A program made the translations under genes and the position numbers. From positions 1-64,000 of the forward strand of contig DAHVLJ010000021.1 in NCBI GenBank assembly GCA_027320425.1: a DNA stretch of 64,000 nt. Reading direction: 5' to 3'. The DNA comes from Nitrososphaerota archaeon (GTDB lineage Archaea; Thermoproteota; Nitrososphaeria; Nitrososphaerales; Gagatemarchaeaceae). This document shows, piece by piece, positions 24,868 to 32,568 of this stretch. The notes below the pieces were generated by a model that did not search any database, had not been told where the DNA came from, and saw only the letters and a list, made by a program, of their open reading frames with translations. Position 1 is the stretch's first letter, and every line of letters begins with the position of its first letter.

Positions 24868-26150
24868 CTCTCAGTCACAGCGGCATCTGCAGGCTCCTTC
24901 CAGCCGAGGGCCCTCAGGTACGGTGACAAGATGAAGATTCCCGAGCTCGCGGCCGTACCAATCCCAGCCACCAGAAAGTCGAGGTTTACGCTGGAAGCCG
25001 CTATCATGAATGCCCCTAACACCTGGCCGACCGGGATGACGGCGAAGCTCCCGAGCTGGTCGAGGCCGAAATAGCGCCCCTGCATATCCGTGGGGACGAT
25101 CAACTGCACGGCCGTCAGCCAGGTCGTGTTAGACAACCCGAGCAGGGTTCCTGCCATGAAAGCAAAGGCCATAGCAGGGATCAGAAGTGGAATCAGGGAC
25201 ATCATCACGAAGCATGCCCCCACGAGCACGCCCACGACAATCCAGACAAGCCCTGCGCGCCTCACGGTCTTGTATCGAGTAGAAGCATAGGCCCCCGGCG
25301 CCCAGCCCAAGGCGAACAGGCCTGTAAGAATGCCGAAGGTGATTCCATTCCCGTCGAGGGCTTTGTCTGCATATACTACGAAGAACTGGAGTGCCATCGC
25401 TAGAAAGAAGTTCCCTGCTCCGGCGGATACGGTGAACTCGAGGAGACCTCTGTTGCTGGCGATGTAGCTGAACCCCTCCTTGATGTCCTTGAGCATCGAC
25501 CCGCGTACGCCAGAGCTTGCTGCGCTGGCCCCCTTTCTTGAGGAAAAGCCTGCTATTCCCGCGATCAAGATTGCCGACGCCAGGAACGTCGCGGCGTTCA
25601 GGCCGAAGGCGATGGTCGCCCCTGCGGCAACCACCAATACTCCTCCTATCGAGTTCGCAGAGAACTGGAACAGCGAGGTCGAAGTCTGGACCAAGGCATT
25701 TGCATTGCCTATCTGTTCCTCCCCTACTACCTCGGGGGTCAGGGCCCGCTCAGCAGGCTGGAATAGAGTGGTAAAAGAGCCGAGGATGAAAGCGACCAGC
25801 AGAACTAGCGGAAGGCTGAACCCGAAGAGAACTAGCCATGCAACCAGAAGCGCCAGGCTCGCCGCTCTCACCAGATCGGAAATCACCATCAGCTTCCTCC
25901 TCTCATATCTATCCACCAGTGCTCCAGCAACGAGGCTGAAGACGATGGAAGCCAAAGTGAACGAGACACCGATAGAAGCGACGTCCAGCGGGGATCCTGT
26001 GTTGTCATAGACGACTATGGTGAGGGCGACACTGCCTATCGCGAACCCCGCGACGGAAGCGGCTCCCGCGGAAAACAGGCGGGCAAAGTTCCGGTTGCGG
26101 AGGACCGAGAGCGTTCGTGGTCTTTTGTCGTCCTTGCTCTTATTCATCAA
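24807..26150 (-). CDS. MFS transporter (MFS_3 / EntS-like)
   Basis: 447-residue major facilitator with about 12 membrane segments. The cytoplasmic loop after helix 2 carries the MFS motif GALVDRYERRKLMVISD. It resembles multidrug or siderophore exporters of the MFS_3 group; the substrate is unknown. It follows enolase by 50 bases on the same strand. The last ~20 codons run into the tRNA-Ser gene on the opposite strand (61-base overlap), so its C-terminus is constrained by, or recently extended over, tRNA sequence. Confidence 0.85.
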   Translation of the reverse strand: MMNKSKDDKRPRTLSVLRNRNFARLFSAGAASVAGFAIGSVALTIVVYDNTGSPLDVASIGVSFTLASIVFSLVAGALVDRYERRKLMVISDLVRAASLALLVAWLVLFGFSLPLVLLVAFILGSFTTLFQPAERALTPEVVGEEQIGNANALVQTSTSLFQFSANSIGGVLVVAAGATIAFGLNAATFLASAILIAGIAGFSSRKGASAASSGVRGSMLKDIKEGFSYIASNRGLLEFTVSAGAGNFFLAMALQFFVVYADKALDGNGITFGILTGLFALGWAPGAYASTRYKTVRRAGLVWIVVGVLVGACFVMMSLIPLLIPAMAFAFMAGTLLGLSNTTWLTAVQLIVPTDMQGRYFGLDQLGSFAVIPVGQVLGAFMIAASSVNLDFLVAGIGTAASSGIFILSPYLRALGWKEPADAAVTESAGGGTLAPFEGGIRTHESR

Positions 26151-26200
26151 AGGCCAACCTTTGTCTCTGCCGCAAGCATCTCAGCCTTGTTCTCGGGGCT

Positions 26201-27484
26201 CTACCTGAGCCGTGGGCCAGCGTATTGGGCCCTCGAACCCAGTTCCTCGGCGATACGGGTCAGTTCGTTGTACTTCGCGACCCTCTCTCCACGGGCCGGC
26301 GCCCCAGTCTTGATGAAGTCCGCGCCCAGGGCTGTCGCCAGATGCGCGATGAATGGGTCCTCGGTCTCTCCCGAGCGGTGGGAGACGGCGACTGACCATC
26401 CGACCTTCCGTGCGAGCTCTATCGCGTCGATGGTCTCGGTGACCGACCCAATCTGATTCAGTTTGATTAGGACCGCATTCGTCGCTCTCAATTTCACCCC
26501 CTCATCCATCCTGTGGATGTTCGTCACGTAGATGTCATCGCCGATAATCTTCGCCTTGCCTCCCAGCCTTCTCGTGATCGAAGAGAAGGACTCGAATGCA
26601 TCCTCGTGGAACGGGTCTTCGATGGTGAGCAAGCCGAATTCGTCCGCGAGGGTGGCATAGAAATCCTCCAACTCCTCCCATTTCATGGACTCGCCGTCAA
26701 GGTAGTATCTGTTGCTCTTCCTATCGAAGAAGGTTGAAGACGCCGCGTCGATCCCGAGCCTGACGTCGCTCTCGACGTATCCTGATCGTTTGACTGCTTC
26801 ACGAATCGTTTCCAGGGCATCCCTCGTAAGACTGAACGGCGGCGCGAAACCCCCTTCGTCCCCCACATTGATCGCTCCCCTGCCATGTTTTGAGACCAGC
26901 ACTTCCTTCAGTGACTGGTACACCTCCGATCCCATCCTAATCGCTTCGTTGCAGGTCGTCGCGCCCACCGGTTCGATGAGGAATTCCTGTATCGCCAGCT
27001 CATTCCCGGCGTGCTCCCCTCCATTAATCACGTTCATCATCGGGACCGGGAGTGCGTACTTCTTCGCCTTCCTCAGATGAGCGTACAGGCTGACAGAATT
27101 GGAAAGAGCGGCTGCCCTCGCCGTCGCCATCGAAACCGCGAGTATCGCGTTGGCTCCAAGCCTCGACTTGTTTTCCGTCCCATCCAGCTGGAGCATCATC
27201 TCGTCTACCGTTCGCCCATCGGAGGCGTCTATGCCCTTCAGCTTCGGACCTATCACTTTCGCCACGTTGTAGACGGCTTTCGTCACCCCTTTTCCGTGGA
27301 ACCTCTTCTCGTCCTTGTCTCTCAACTCAAGGGCTTCGAGCCTCCCTTTGGAGGCTCCGGACGGCACACTGGCTCTCCCCACCGCTCCAGCCGCGACCAC
27401 CTCCGCTTCTACAGTAGGGTTGCCCCGCGAGTCGAGTATCTCTCTCGCTCTGACAGAAATGATCTTCGTGCTCTTTCTCCGCAT
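26201..27484 (-). CDS. eno: Enolase
   Basis: Interconverts 2-phosphoglycerate and phosphoenolpyruvate. Full length (427). Visible motifs are ARE(I)LDSRGNPTVEAEV at the N-terminus, the loop SVPSGASKGRLEALELRD, metal ligands in LGIDAASSTFFD, TIEDPFHEDAFE and GDDIYVTN, the catalytic Lys in AVLIKLNQIGSVTE, and VSHRSGETEDPFIAHLA. Start ATG 27484, with the conserved N-terminus beginning within ten residues. The MFS gene lies downstream. Confidence 0.97.
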   Translation of the reverse strand: MRRKSTKIISVRAREILDSRGNPTVEAEVVAAGAVGRASVPSGASKGRLEALELRDKDEKRFHGKGVTKAVYNVAKVIGPKLKGIDASDGRTVDEMMLQLDGTENKSRLGANAILAVSMATARAAALSNSVSLYAHLRKAKKYALPVPMMNVINGGEHAGNELAIQEFLIEPVGATTCNEAIRMGSEVYQSLKEVLVSKHGRGAINVGDEGGFAPPFSLTRDALETIREAVKRSGYVESDVRLGIDAASSTFFDRKSNRYYLDGESMKWEELEDFYATLADEFGLLTIEDPFHEDAFESFSSITRRLGGKAKIIGDDIYVTNIHRMDEGVKLRATNAVLIKLNQIGSVTETIDAIELARKVGWSVAVSHRSGETEDPFIAHLATALGADFIKTGAPARGERVAKYNELTRIAEELGSRAQYAGPRLR

Positions 27485-27579
27485 CGCTCTCCCGCCTGGC
27501 TCGACGGAGCTGGCCCGTTAAATCTGATTCCGGTGCCTCTACCACTCCGCTTAATACACGACTCCGGTTCGCGAGATAC

Positions 27580-27654
27580 GGGCCGGTCGTCTAGCATGGT
27601 TAGGACGTCGCCCTTACACGGCGAAGGTCGATGGTTCGAATCCGTCCCGGCCCA
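27580..27654 (+). tRNA. tRNA-Val(TAC)
   Basis: Complete 75-base tRNA without intron. Acceptor GGGCCGG/CCGGCCC with discriminator A, D-stem GTCT/GGAC, anticodon stem TCGCC/GGCGA around CTTACAC (anticodon TAC), T-arm GATGG TTCGAAT CCGTC. CCA is not encoded. Confidence 0.93.
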
Positions 27655-27718
27655 CTTTGCATCTTCCAGCAAACTTGGTTTCTAAGAGTTATCTACGGAA
27701 GCCGGAGAGGCGCATCAG

Positions 27719-28225
27719 ATGCCCAACTTCAGGTACATCAGCTGGTCAGAATACGGGAATCTGGCTGAAGCGCTTGCAGAGAAGGTGCGGGCAAACGGAA
27801 AACACTACGACATCGTCGTGGGAATAGCCAGGGGTGGAATCCCGGTGGCTATGGTCATATCTGACCACCTGAACGTGAAGATAGACTTTGTCAACGTGAA
27901 GTCATACAACGACATAGGCAAGAGGACGGCACCCCGCATCCTCTCGACGCTGATAGAAGGGGTGCAGGGAAAGGACGTGCTCTTGGTGGACGACCTAGTC
28001 GACCAGGGGGACACCATGGTCTTCATGAAGAAGCATCTTTCCGACCAAAAGCCAAAGTCTCTGGAGACGGCCGTCATGTTCAAGAAACCATGGAGCAAGG
28101 TCGACCCAGAGTACTATCTCGAGACGGTCTCTGAGTGGATCGTTTTCCCCTTCGAACTCGGAGAGGTGGGGAGGCAGAGGGCGGAGATGGAGTCCGAGAA
28201 GGGCGCGCAGAAGCCTACGCACTAG
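27719..28225 (+). CDS. Phosphoribosyltransferase (purine PRTase-like)
   Basis: 168-residue type I PRTase. The PRPP-binding loop is DVLLVDDLVDQGDTMVFMKK, and the PPi-loop region is VVGIARGGIPVAMVISDHL. Overall it resembles archaeal hypoxanthine/xanthine-guanine phosphoribosyltransferases in purine salvage, but base specificity cannot be read from the sequence. ATG at 27719 matches the expected N-terminus. It ends convergently with the NRAMP gene, overlapping by four bases. Confidence 0.8.
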   Translation: MPNFRYISWSEYGNLAEALAEKVRANGKHYDIVVGIARGGIPVAMVISDHLNVKIDFVNVKSYNDIGKRTAPRILSTLIEGVQGKDVLLVDDLVDQGDTMVFMKKHLSDQKPKSLETAVMFKKPWSKVDPEYYLETVSEWIVFPFELGEVGRQRAEMESEKGAQKPTH

Positions 28226-29544
28226 GCGAAGGTTCCGAGGAGGTAGAGGTTGAACGCCAGAATCACTCCCACCACGAGAACCGCCATCGCTATCGTGGTC
28301 TTTCTGTTCACCAATTCGCCCATGAACCTGCTCTTCGAAGTGTAGTACACCAGGGGTATCATCGGCAGAGGCAACAACAGGCTGAGGGCCACTTGGCTGT
28401 AGACCAGCAGGCTGAGAGGGTCGATCCCTATGAGGATTGCGACCGTGGTGGGAAAGACGTTGATCACCCTGGTCACGACCCTCCTCGCCCAAGGATTCCA
28501 CTTTCTGCCCAAAAGGCCCTCCATTATGACCTGCCCTGCTATCGTCCCCAGCGCAGACGATGACAGGCCCGAGGCGAGGAGGGTGAGGACGAACACCACT
28601 CCCATGGCCGCGCCGAACCGGGCGCTGAAGTCCGATACGAAGCCTGATATCGTGACGCCGATGCCTGGGTAGAATGGGGTCGCCACGAGCAGTATTCCCG
28701 CGTTGACCACTCCCGCTATCGTCAGCGCTACGACGTTCTCGTTGAGGTGCATCCTCCTTGCCTTCTGCTTCTCCTCTCTCGAGTGAACCTTCGCTTCGGC
28801 CGCATCATTCTCCATGCCGGGCGTGGGCCCTTTGTCCTTCGCGCCCTTCTCCGTCATGGCATCCAGCTTGTTCTTTGAGAGCCAGGAGTGGACGAAGAGG
28901 GCGTGCGGCATGACCGTGGCACCGACCATCCCGACCGCAACCAACAGTGCCCCGTTGGTGGCTGCATACGGGACGACGGAGTGATAGAGTGTCTGTGTCG
29001 CGTCAGGTTTGACGACGAGGAGATTGAGGAATATTCCAAGGACTAGTATGCTTATCAGGACGGCGAAGTACTGCTCGACCAGGCGGAACCTCCGCCCCAT
29101 CAACGCGAGGAGAACTATGACATCCAATGCCCCGAATATGGCAGCGTAGATTAGCGGTATCCCGAAGAGAAGGTTTAGCGCAAGCACCGTCCCGAGGTAT
29201 TCGGCCAGGTCAGTGGCGGCGGCAGCGGCTTCGGCAGCGAGCCAGTAGGGGATGACGTATCTTCTCTTGCCTTCAAATGAGCTCCGCACGAGCTCGGGGA
29301 GCGAGCGGCCCGTGGCGATGCCGAGCTTGCCGGAGAGATACTGCAACAGAATCGCCATTCCTGACGCCAGCCATCCCGCCCAGAGAAGGTCGTACCTGTA
29401 TCCGGTGCCTGCCGCTATGTCTGTCCCGTAGTTCCCGGGATCCATGTAAGCGATCGACACCATCAGTGCGGGCCCTGCCCATCTGAGGAACTGCCACGCC
29501 GACCGGGTCCTAGACGGGGCAGACGCCGAGGGCTCGCTGGACAT
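28222..29544 (-). CDS. NRAMP-family divalent metal transporter (Mn/Fe)
   Basis: Proton-coupled Mn2+/Fe2+ importer with about 11 membrane helices. Helix 1 carries the metal-binding DPGNYGTD motif, and helix 6 carries VGATVMPHALFVHSWL with the Met-Pro-His metal site. There is a charged insertion of about 45 residues after helix 6 (MTEKGAKDKGPTPGMENDAAEAKVH...), larger than in short bacterial MntH. The gene is divergent from a DtxR-type regulator, suggesting metal-dependent repression. A minus-strand TATA-like CTTATAA at about 29565-29572 places transcription close to ATG 29544. Confidence 0.93.
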   Translation of the reverse strand: MSSEPSASAPSRTRSAWQFLRWAGPALMVSIAYMDPGNYGTDIAAGTGYRYDLLWAGWLASGMAILLQYLSGKLGIATGRSLPELVRSSFEGKRRYVIPYWLAAEAAAAATDLAEYLGTVLALNLLFGIPLIYAAIFGALDVIVLLALMGRRFRLVEQYFAVLISILVLGIFLNLLVVKPDATQTLYHSVVPYAATNGALLVAVGMVGATVMPHALFVHSWLSKNKLDAMTEKGAKDKGPTPGMENDAAEAKVHSREEKQKARRMHLNENVVALTIAGVVNAGILLVATPFYPGIGVTISGFVSDFSARFGAAMGVVFVLTLLASGLSSSALGTIAGQVIMEGLLGRKWNPWARRVVTRVINVFPTTVAILIGIDPLSLLVYSQVALSLLLPLPMIPLVYYTSKSRFMGELVNRKTTIAMAVLVVGVILAFNLYLLGTFA

Positions 29545-29582
29545 GGGCGCGCCTGGCTAATGAGCGGTTATAAGTTAGACAC

Positions 29583-29599
29583 CCAAAACATAGATTTGG
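29583..29599. promoter_or_regulatory. Candidate DtxR/MntR operator between NRAMP and dtxR
   Basis: Perfect inverted repeat CCAAA-(7)-TTTGG (CCAAAACATAGATTTGG) centred in the 170-base divergent intergenic region. Placed upstream of the NRAMP TATA and of the regulator's TATA-like CTTTTATC (29647-29654), it could control both. Confidence 0.4.
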
Positions 29600-29716
29600 A
29601 TTCAACATAATCCTTCAAGGGCAAAACTCACTCTGTTCGGGGAACGCTTTTATCGTCTATTGGCGCCGAGACTTGCTAGAGTCGTCTTGGACGCAGGGCT
29701 ACTGTCTAAGAAAGAC

Positions 29717-30121
29717 ATGTCACGGTTGGAGGACTATCTCGAAGCCATCTACAACCTGAACGTGGAGAAGGGGTACGTCAGCGCCGCTGACGTCTCAGAA
29801 AGGCTCGCCGTCAAGCCTCCAACGGTCTCCAACATGGTCAGGAACTTGGCTGACAAGGGGTACCTCGACCACGAGAAATATCGGGGGATGAGGTTGACTC
29901 CCCTTGGGGAGCGTCTCGCGCGCTCGGTGATTAAGCGCCACCAGGTGATCTCAGACTTAATCACGATGCTCGGCGTCGACCCAGACACAGCCTACGTCGA
30001 CACCGAGGGCATCGAACATCACGTCCACCCCAGCACCCTCAGAAGGATGGAGAGGCTAGCCGAATATCTCAGAAAGAACCCTGAAACCCTGAGGGAGATT
30101 CAGAAGTTCCTTTCCGATTGA
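29717..30121 (+). CDS. DtxR/MntR-family metal-dependent repressor
   Basis: Winged-helix metalloregulator. MSRLEDYLEAIYNLNVEKGYVSAADVSERLAVKPPTVSNMVRNLADKGYL is the classic DtxR DNA-binding domain. The metal-binding and dimerisation domain follows (RHQVISDLITMLGVDPDTAYVDTEGIEHHVHPSTLRRMERL), with HHVHP supplying ligands. It lacks the SH3-like third domain, as in MntR. The frame is open from TTG 29660; the family N-terminus starts at ATG 29717. Divergent from the NRAMP transporter, its likely target. Confidence 0.9.
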   Translation: MSRLEDYLEAIYNLNVEKGYVSAADVSERLAVKPPTVSNMVRNLADKGYLDHEKYRGMRLTPLGERLARSVIKRHQVISDLITMLGVDPDTAYVDTEGIEHHVHPSTLRRMERLAEYLRKNPETLREIQKFLSD

Positions 30122-30126
30122 TGCTT

Positions 30127-30672
30127 TCATCCTTCCATGGCAGAGGACAGGATCCGGTGAGTCAGCCCCCATACGACATAGTCTTCGACTTGAAAGGCAG
30201 GCATCTGGACTGCTTTGTCCCCGACATCCAAGCTGTATGTCGTCCTTGACCCCGCTAACTCGCGTAGGTCTGCCCAGAGATATGACGCCACCTCTTCATT
30301 GGGGGTCACGTCCACTTCGTTCCTCAGCAGGAACACCGCGGGAACCACCTCCATCGTCCCGGTATGGGTGGTGGCGACCTGTCCGTAACCGATGAAGCTT
30401 GATGATGTGGAGAGGTCTATTCCAACTTCCTCATCTGTTTCACGCACAGCGGTCCTCAGGGGGGTGCCGTCTCCCAGCTGCATCTTCCCACCGGGGAAGG
30501 CTATCTGTCCCGACCATGGGTCTCCGCTTCGCTCCGCCCTCCTGATCAAAAGCACGCTTGGTCGATCCTCATCGCTGATTATCATCGAAACGGCCGCCAG
30601 GCGCATCCCCTTGACCACCGGTTCGGCTGCTGTCAGCTTCTTCGTGATTCTGTCGTAGATTTCCGAAACCAA
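30127..30672 (-). CDS. Nudix hydrolase (CoA pyrophosphatase-like)
   Basis: The Nudix box is intact: AFPGGKMQLGDGTPLRTAVRETDEEVGI (GX5EX7REUXEEXGU pattern). Upstream SVLLIRRAERSGDPWSGQIAFPGG resembles the CoA-diphosphatase (NudL/YeaB) subgroup. An open frame extends to 30822 over the divergent thioredoxin start, but that extension is not Nudix-like. TTG 30672 lies about 30 bases from the TATA at 30698-30707, so I take it as the start (about 181 residues). Confidence 0.85.
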   Translation of the reverse strand: MVSEIYDRITKKLTAAEPVVKGMRLAAVSMIISDEDRPSVLLIRRAERSGDPWSGQIAFPGGKMQLGDGTPLRTAVRETDEEVGIDLSTSSSFIGYGQVATTHTGTMEVVPAVFLLRNEVDVTPNEEVASYLWADLRELAGSRTTYSLDVGDKAVQMPAFQVEDYVVWGLTHRILSSAMEG

Positions 30673-30697
30673 GTCAGTTCTTCTTGACGTCCCTCCA

Positions 30698-30707
30698 ATT
30701 TTAAATA
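30698..30707. promoter_or_regulatory. Bidirectional TATA element
   Basis: ATTTTAAATA, nearly palindromic, lies between the divergent Nudix and thioredoxin genes: about 30 bases from TTG 30672 and about 38 bases from ATG 30740. Confidence 0.45.
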
Positions 30708-30739
30708 CGCATCGCACATCGCGGAACCCAACTGATGAT

Positions 30740-31087
30740 ATGATGTCGCAAAACCAAACAAACGCAGAAACTCCGTTGAAGCTAACTGAAGAAAACTTCG
30801 ACAACGTCGTTTCGGGGGCCAAGCCGGTCTTCGTAGATTACTGGGCTGTCTGGTGCGGGCCGTGCAGGATAATGGATCCAGTGGTGGAGAAACTCGCGAA
30901 GAAATACTCGGACAAGGTCACTTTCGGGAAGGTGAACGTCGACGAAGAGATGAACATCTCATCTCGGTACCAGGTCTTCTCGATACCGACCTTCATGATA
31001 TTCCGAGACGGCCAACCGCTGGACGCGGTGATCGGCGCGGTGGGCGAGGCTTCCCTGGAGAAGCTCATCGTCGGCGCGATCGGCTGA
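30740..31087 (+). CDS. trx: Thioredoxin
   Basis: 115-residue thioredoxin with canonical WCGPC active site in VDYWAVWCGPCRIMDPVVEKLA and the cis-Pro in VFSIPTFMIFRDGQPLD. A general dithiol reductant, which could serve the cobalamin-dependent ribonucleotide reductase and other enzymes here. Start ATG 30740 or 30743. Divergent from the Nudix gene. Confidence 0.95.
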   Translation: MMSQNQTNAETPLKLTEENFDNVVSGAKPVFVDYWAVWCGPCRIMDPVVEKLAKKYSDKVTFGKVNVDEEMNISSRYQVFSIPTFMIFRDGQPLDAVIGAVGEASLEKLIVGAIG

Positions 31088-31088
31088 G

Positions 31089-31847
31089 CTAGGTCACCCT
31101 CGTCCCGTCTGTAAGGAAGATGTCCGCTTCCTCAAGGCTAACCGACCTTGAGGAGAGGACCGGGCCAAACTCGAACGACTTGCTTCTGTTGATTGGCTGT
31201 CCCCCTACGAGCCTGTTGAACGGGGGCATGACCGTCAATTTTCCAGTCCCCCTCAGCTTAGACTTGTAGCCCGCTCCTTCCATCAGCTCCCCCACCTCAT
31301 ACTCCGCGGTCACCCAGACTGACTCCCTGCTCCTGGTGCCGAGCGAGTCGCGCATCTCGTAGGTGAAGTGTGAGTGGCCGATTACCAGGTTCCTGGTGGC
31401 AATCGCCTCCTCTGACGGCCATGCGTGACCGTGGGCCACCCCGATCTTGTCCTTCCCGCTGCCTAGGACGGCCCCATGGGAAGGGTCTAGCTTCACCCGC
31501 GTCGGGAGGACGGTCTTGATGTTGCCGTCATGGTTCCCAGGGACAACTTCTACAGCTTCGAACAAATCGAGCATCGTGTCGAAGAACCACGGGACCGCGC
31601 CCCAGTCGATGTCTTCCACCTTTCCGACGGTGTGTTTGACGTCTCCTAACACCGCCAGCCTGCTCGCCTTGTACTCATCTGCCATCCGCTTTACCCTCTC
31701 CACCATCTTGACCGTGTAGGCGGGGAGCCTGAACCCTTTTTTCGCCATCTCCTTCTCCAACCCAAGGTGCAGGTCGGAGATCAGCAGCGTCCTGCTCTCC
31801 GGAGTGGAGAATACCAGCGCGGCTTCGCCGGGAACTATCTTCAACAA
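31089..31847 (-). CDS. Calcineurin-like metallophosphoesterase
   Basis: 252-residue metallophosphoesterase. Metal-site motifs in order: LLISDLHLGLEKEM (D-x-H), AVLGDVKHTVG (GD), VVPGNHDGNI (GNHD), GVAHGHAWP and VIGHSHF. It belongs to the archaeal COG1407-type ICC-like phosphoesterases, often encoded next to Lhr-type helicases and linked by inference to nucleic acid metabolism. Here it lies immediately downstream of a hypothetical gene and Lhr1 on the same strand, supporting that link. Confidence 0.85.
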   Translation of the reverse strand: MLKIVPGEAALVFSTPESRTLLISDLHLGLEKEMAKKGFRLPAYTVKMVERVKRMADEYKASRLAVLGDVKHTVGKVEDIDWGAVPWFFDTMLDLFEAVEVVPGNHDGNIKTVLPTRVKLDPSHGAVLGSGKDKIGVAHGHAWPSEEAIATRNLVIGHSHFTYEMRDSLGTRSRESVWVTAEYEVGELMEGAGYKSKLRGTGKLTVMPPFNRLVGGQPINRSKSFEFGPVLSSRSVSLEEADIFLTDGTRVT

Positions 31848-31848
31848 A

Positions 31849-32532
31849 CTACGCTATCAACGGCAGCACTTGCGCGTCGATGAAGCTCTTGAACTCTGAG
31901 AGTTCCATCTTGCTGAACCCAGTAAGAATGCAGTTCCTCGTGAGCCCGAAAACGTAGCCGTATGCTTTGCTCTTGAAGACAATGTACCAGAGCTTTCCGT
32001 GGGTGAGGTAGTCACTGTACAAACTGGTGTTCCCCAGCTCGGCTCCGTAAAGCGAGAGCTTGCTTATGTTAGGGAGGTCCACGTCAGAATAGAATATCAC
32101 CTTGGTGTCCTCGAAGTTGGCTTCATGGAACTTCCTGAGGGTCTCAGGATCTATCCTCGCCTCGACCACCTGTCCGAGGCTCATGAACACCGCCTTGCTC
32201 ATCTCGTTGGCGATGTTGTTCGCCCGGCTCTTCTTATCATAGACAGTCAGGAACATCCTGTCCTTGTGCATGCTGAATGTGAATGGCGCGTCATAGGTCC
32301 TAGGGACTGGCACCGGCTCACCCCTATGAGGGACCACGAAAACCGAGTCGAACGAGAACTTCCCTTCAAGTGACCCCTTGCCTACGCTCAGGTCGGTGAT
32401 CTCAGAGACCAGCTTGAACTCCTTGTCTTCGACGCTCGTCTCCGTCTCTATCCTGAATGACTTCAGCTTGTCAGCTAGGGTGTCGATTTCGTAGTTTTCT
32501 CTTACGAGGAAGACTTTCCCAGCAAGAACCAT
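31849..32532 (-). CDS. Conserved hypothetical protein, unknown fold
   Basis: 227 residues, no domain recognised. It is a soluble alpha/beta protein without signal peptide or membrane helix. The C-terminal third is rich in aromatic beta strands (LWYIVFKSKAYGYVFGLTRNCIL), and the middle carries DRMFLTVYDKKSRANNIANEMSK. It abuts the phosphoesterase gene (one-base gap) and follows Lhr1 by 36 bases, so it is probably in the same transcript as the helicase. The position suggests a DNA-repair or processing accessory, but that is inference only. Confidence 0.6.
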   Translation of the reverse strand: MVLAGKVFLVRENYEIDTLADKLKSFRIETETSVEDKEFKLVSEITDLSVGKGSLEGKFSFDSVFVVPHRGEPVPVPRTYDAPFTFSMHKDRMFLTVYDKKSRANNIANEMSKAVFMSLGQVVEARIDPETLRKFHEANFEDTKVIFYSDVDLPNISKLSLYGAELGNTSLYSDYLTHGKLWYIVFKSKAYGYVFGLTRNCILTGFSKMELSEFKSFIDAQVLPLIA

Positions 32533-32568
32533 CTTGTATCTCCCCTTCTCTCTCCTGTTATTGTGTTT

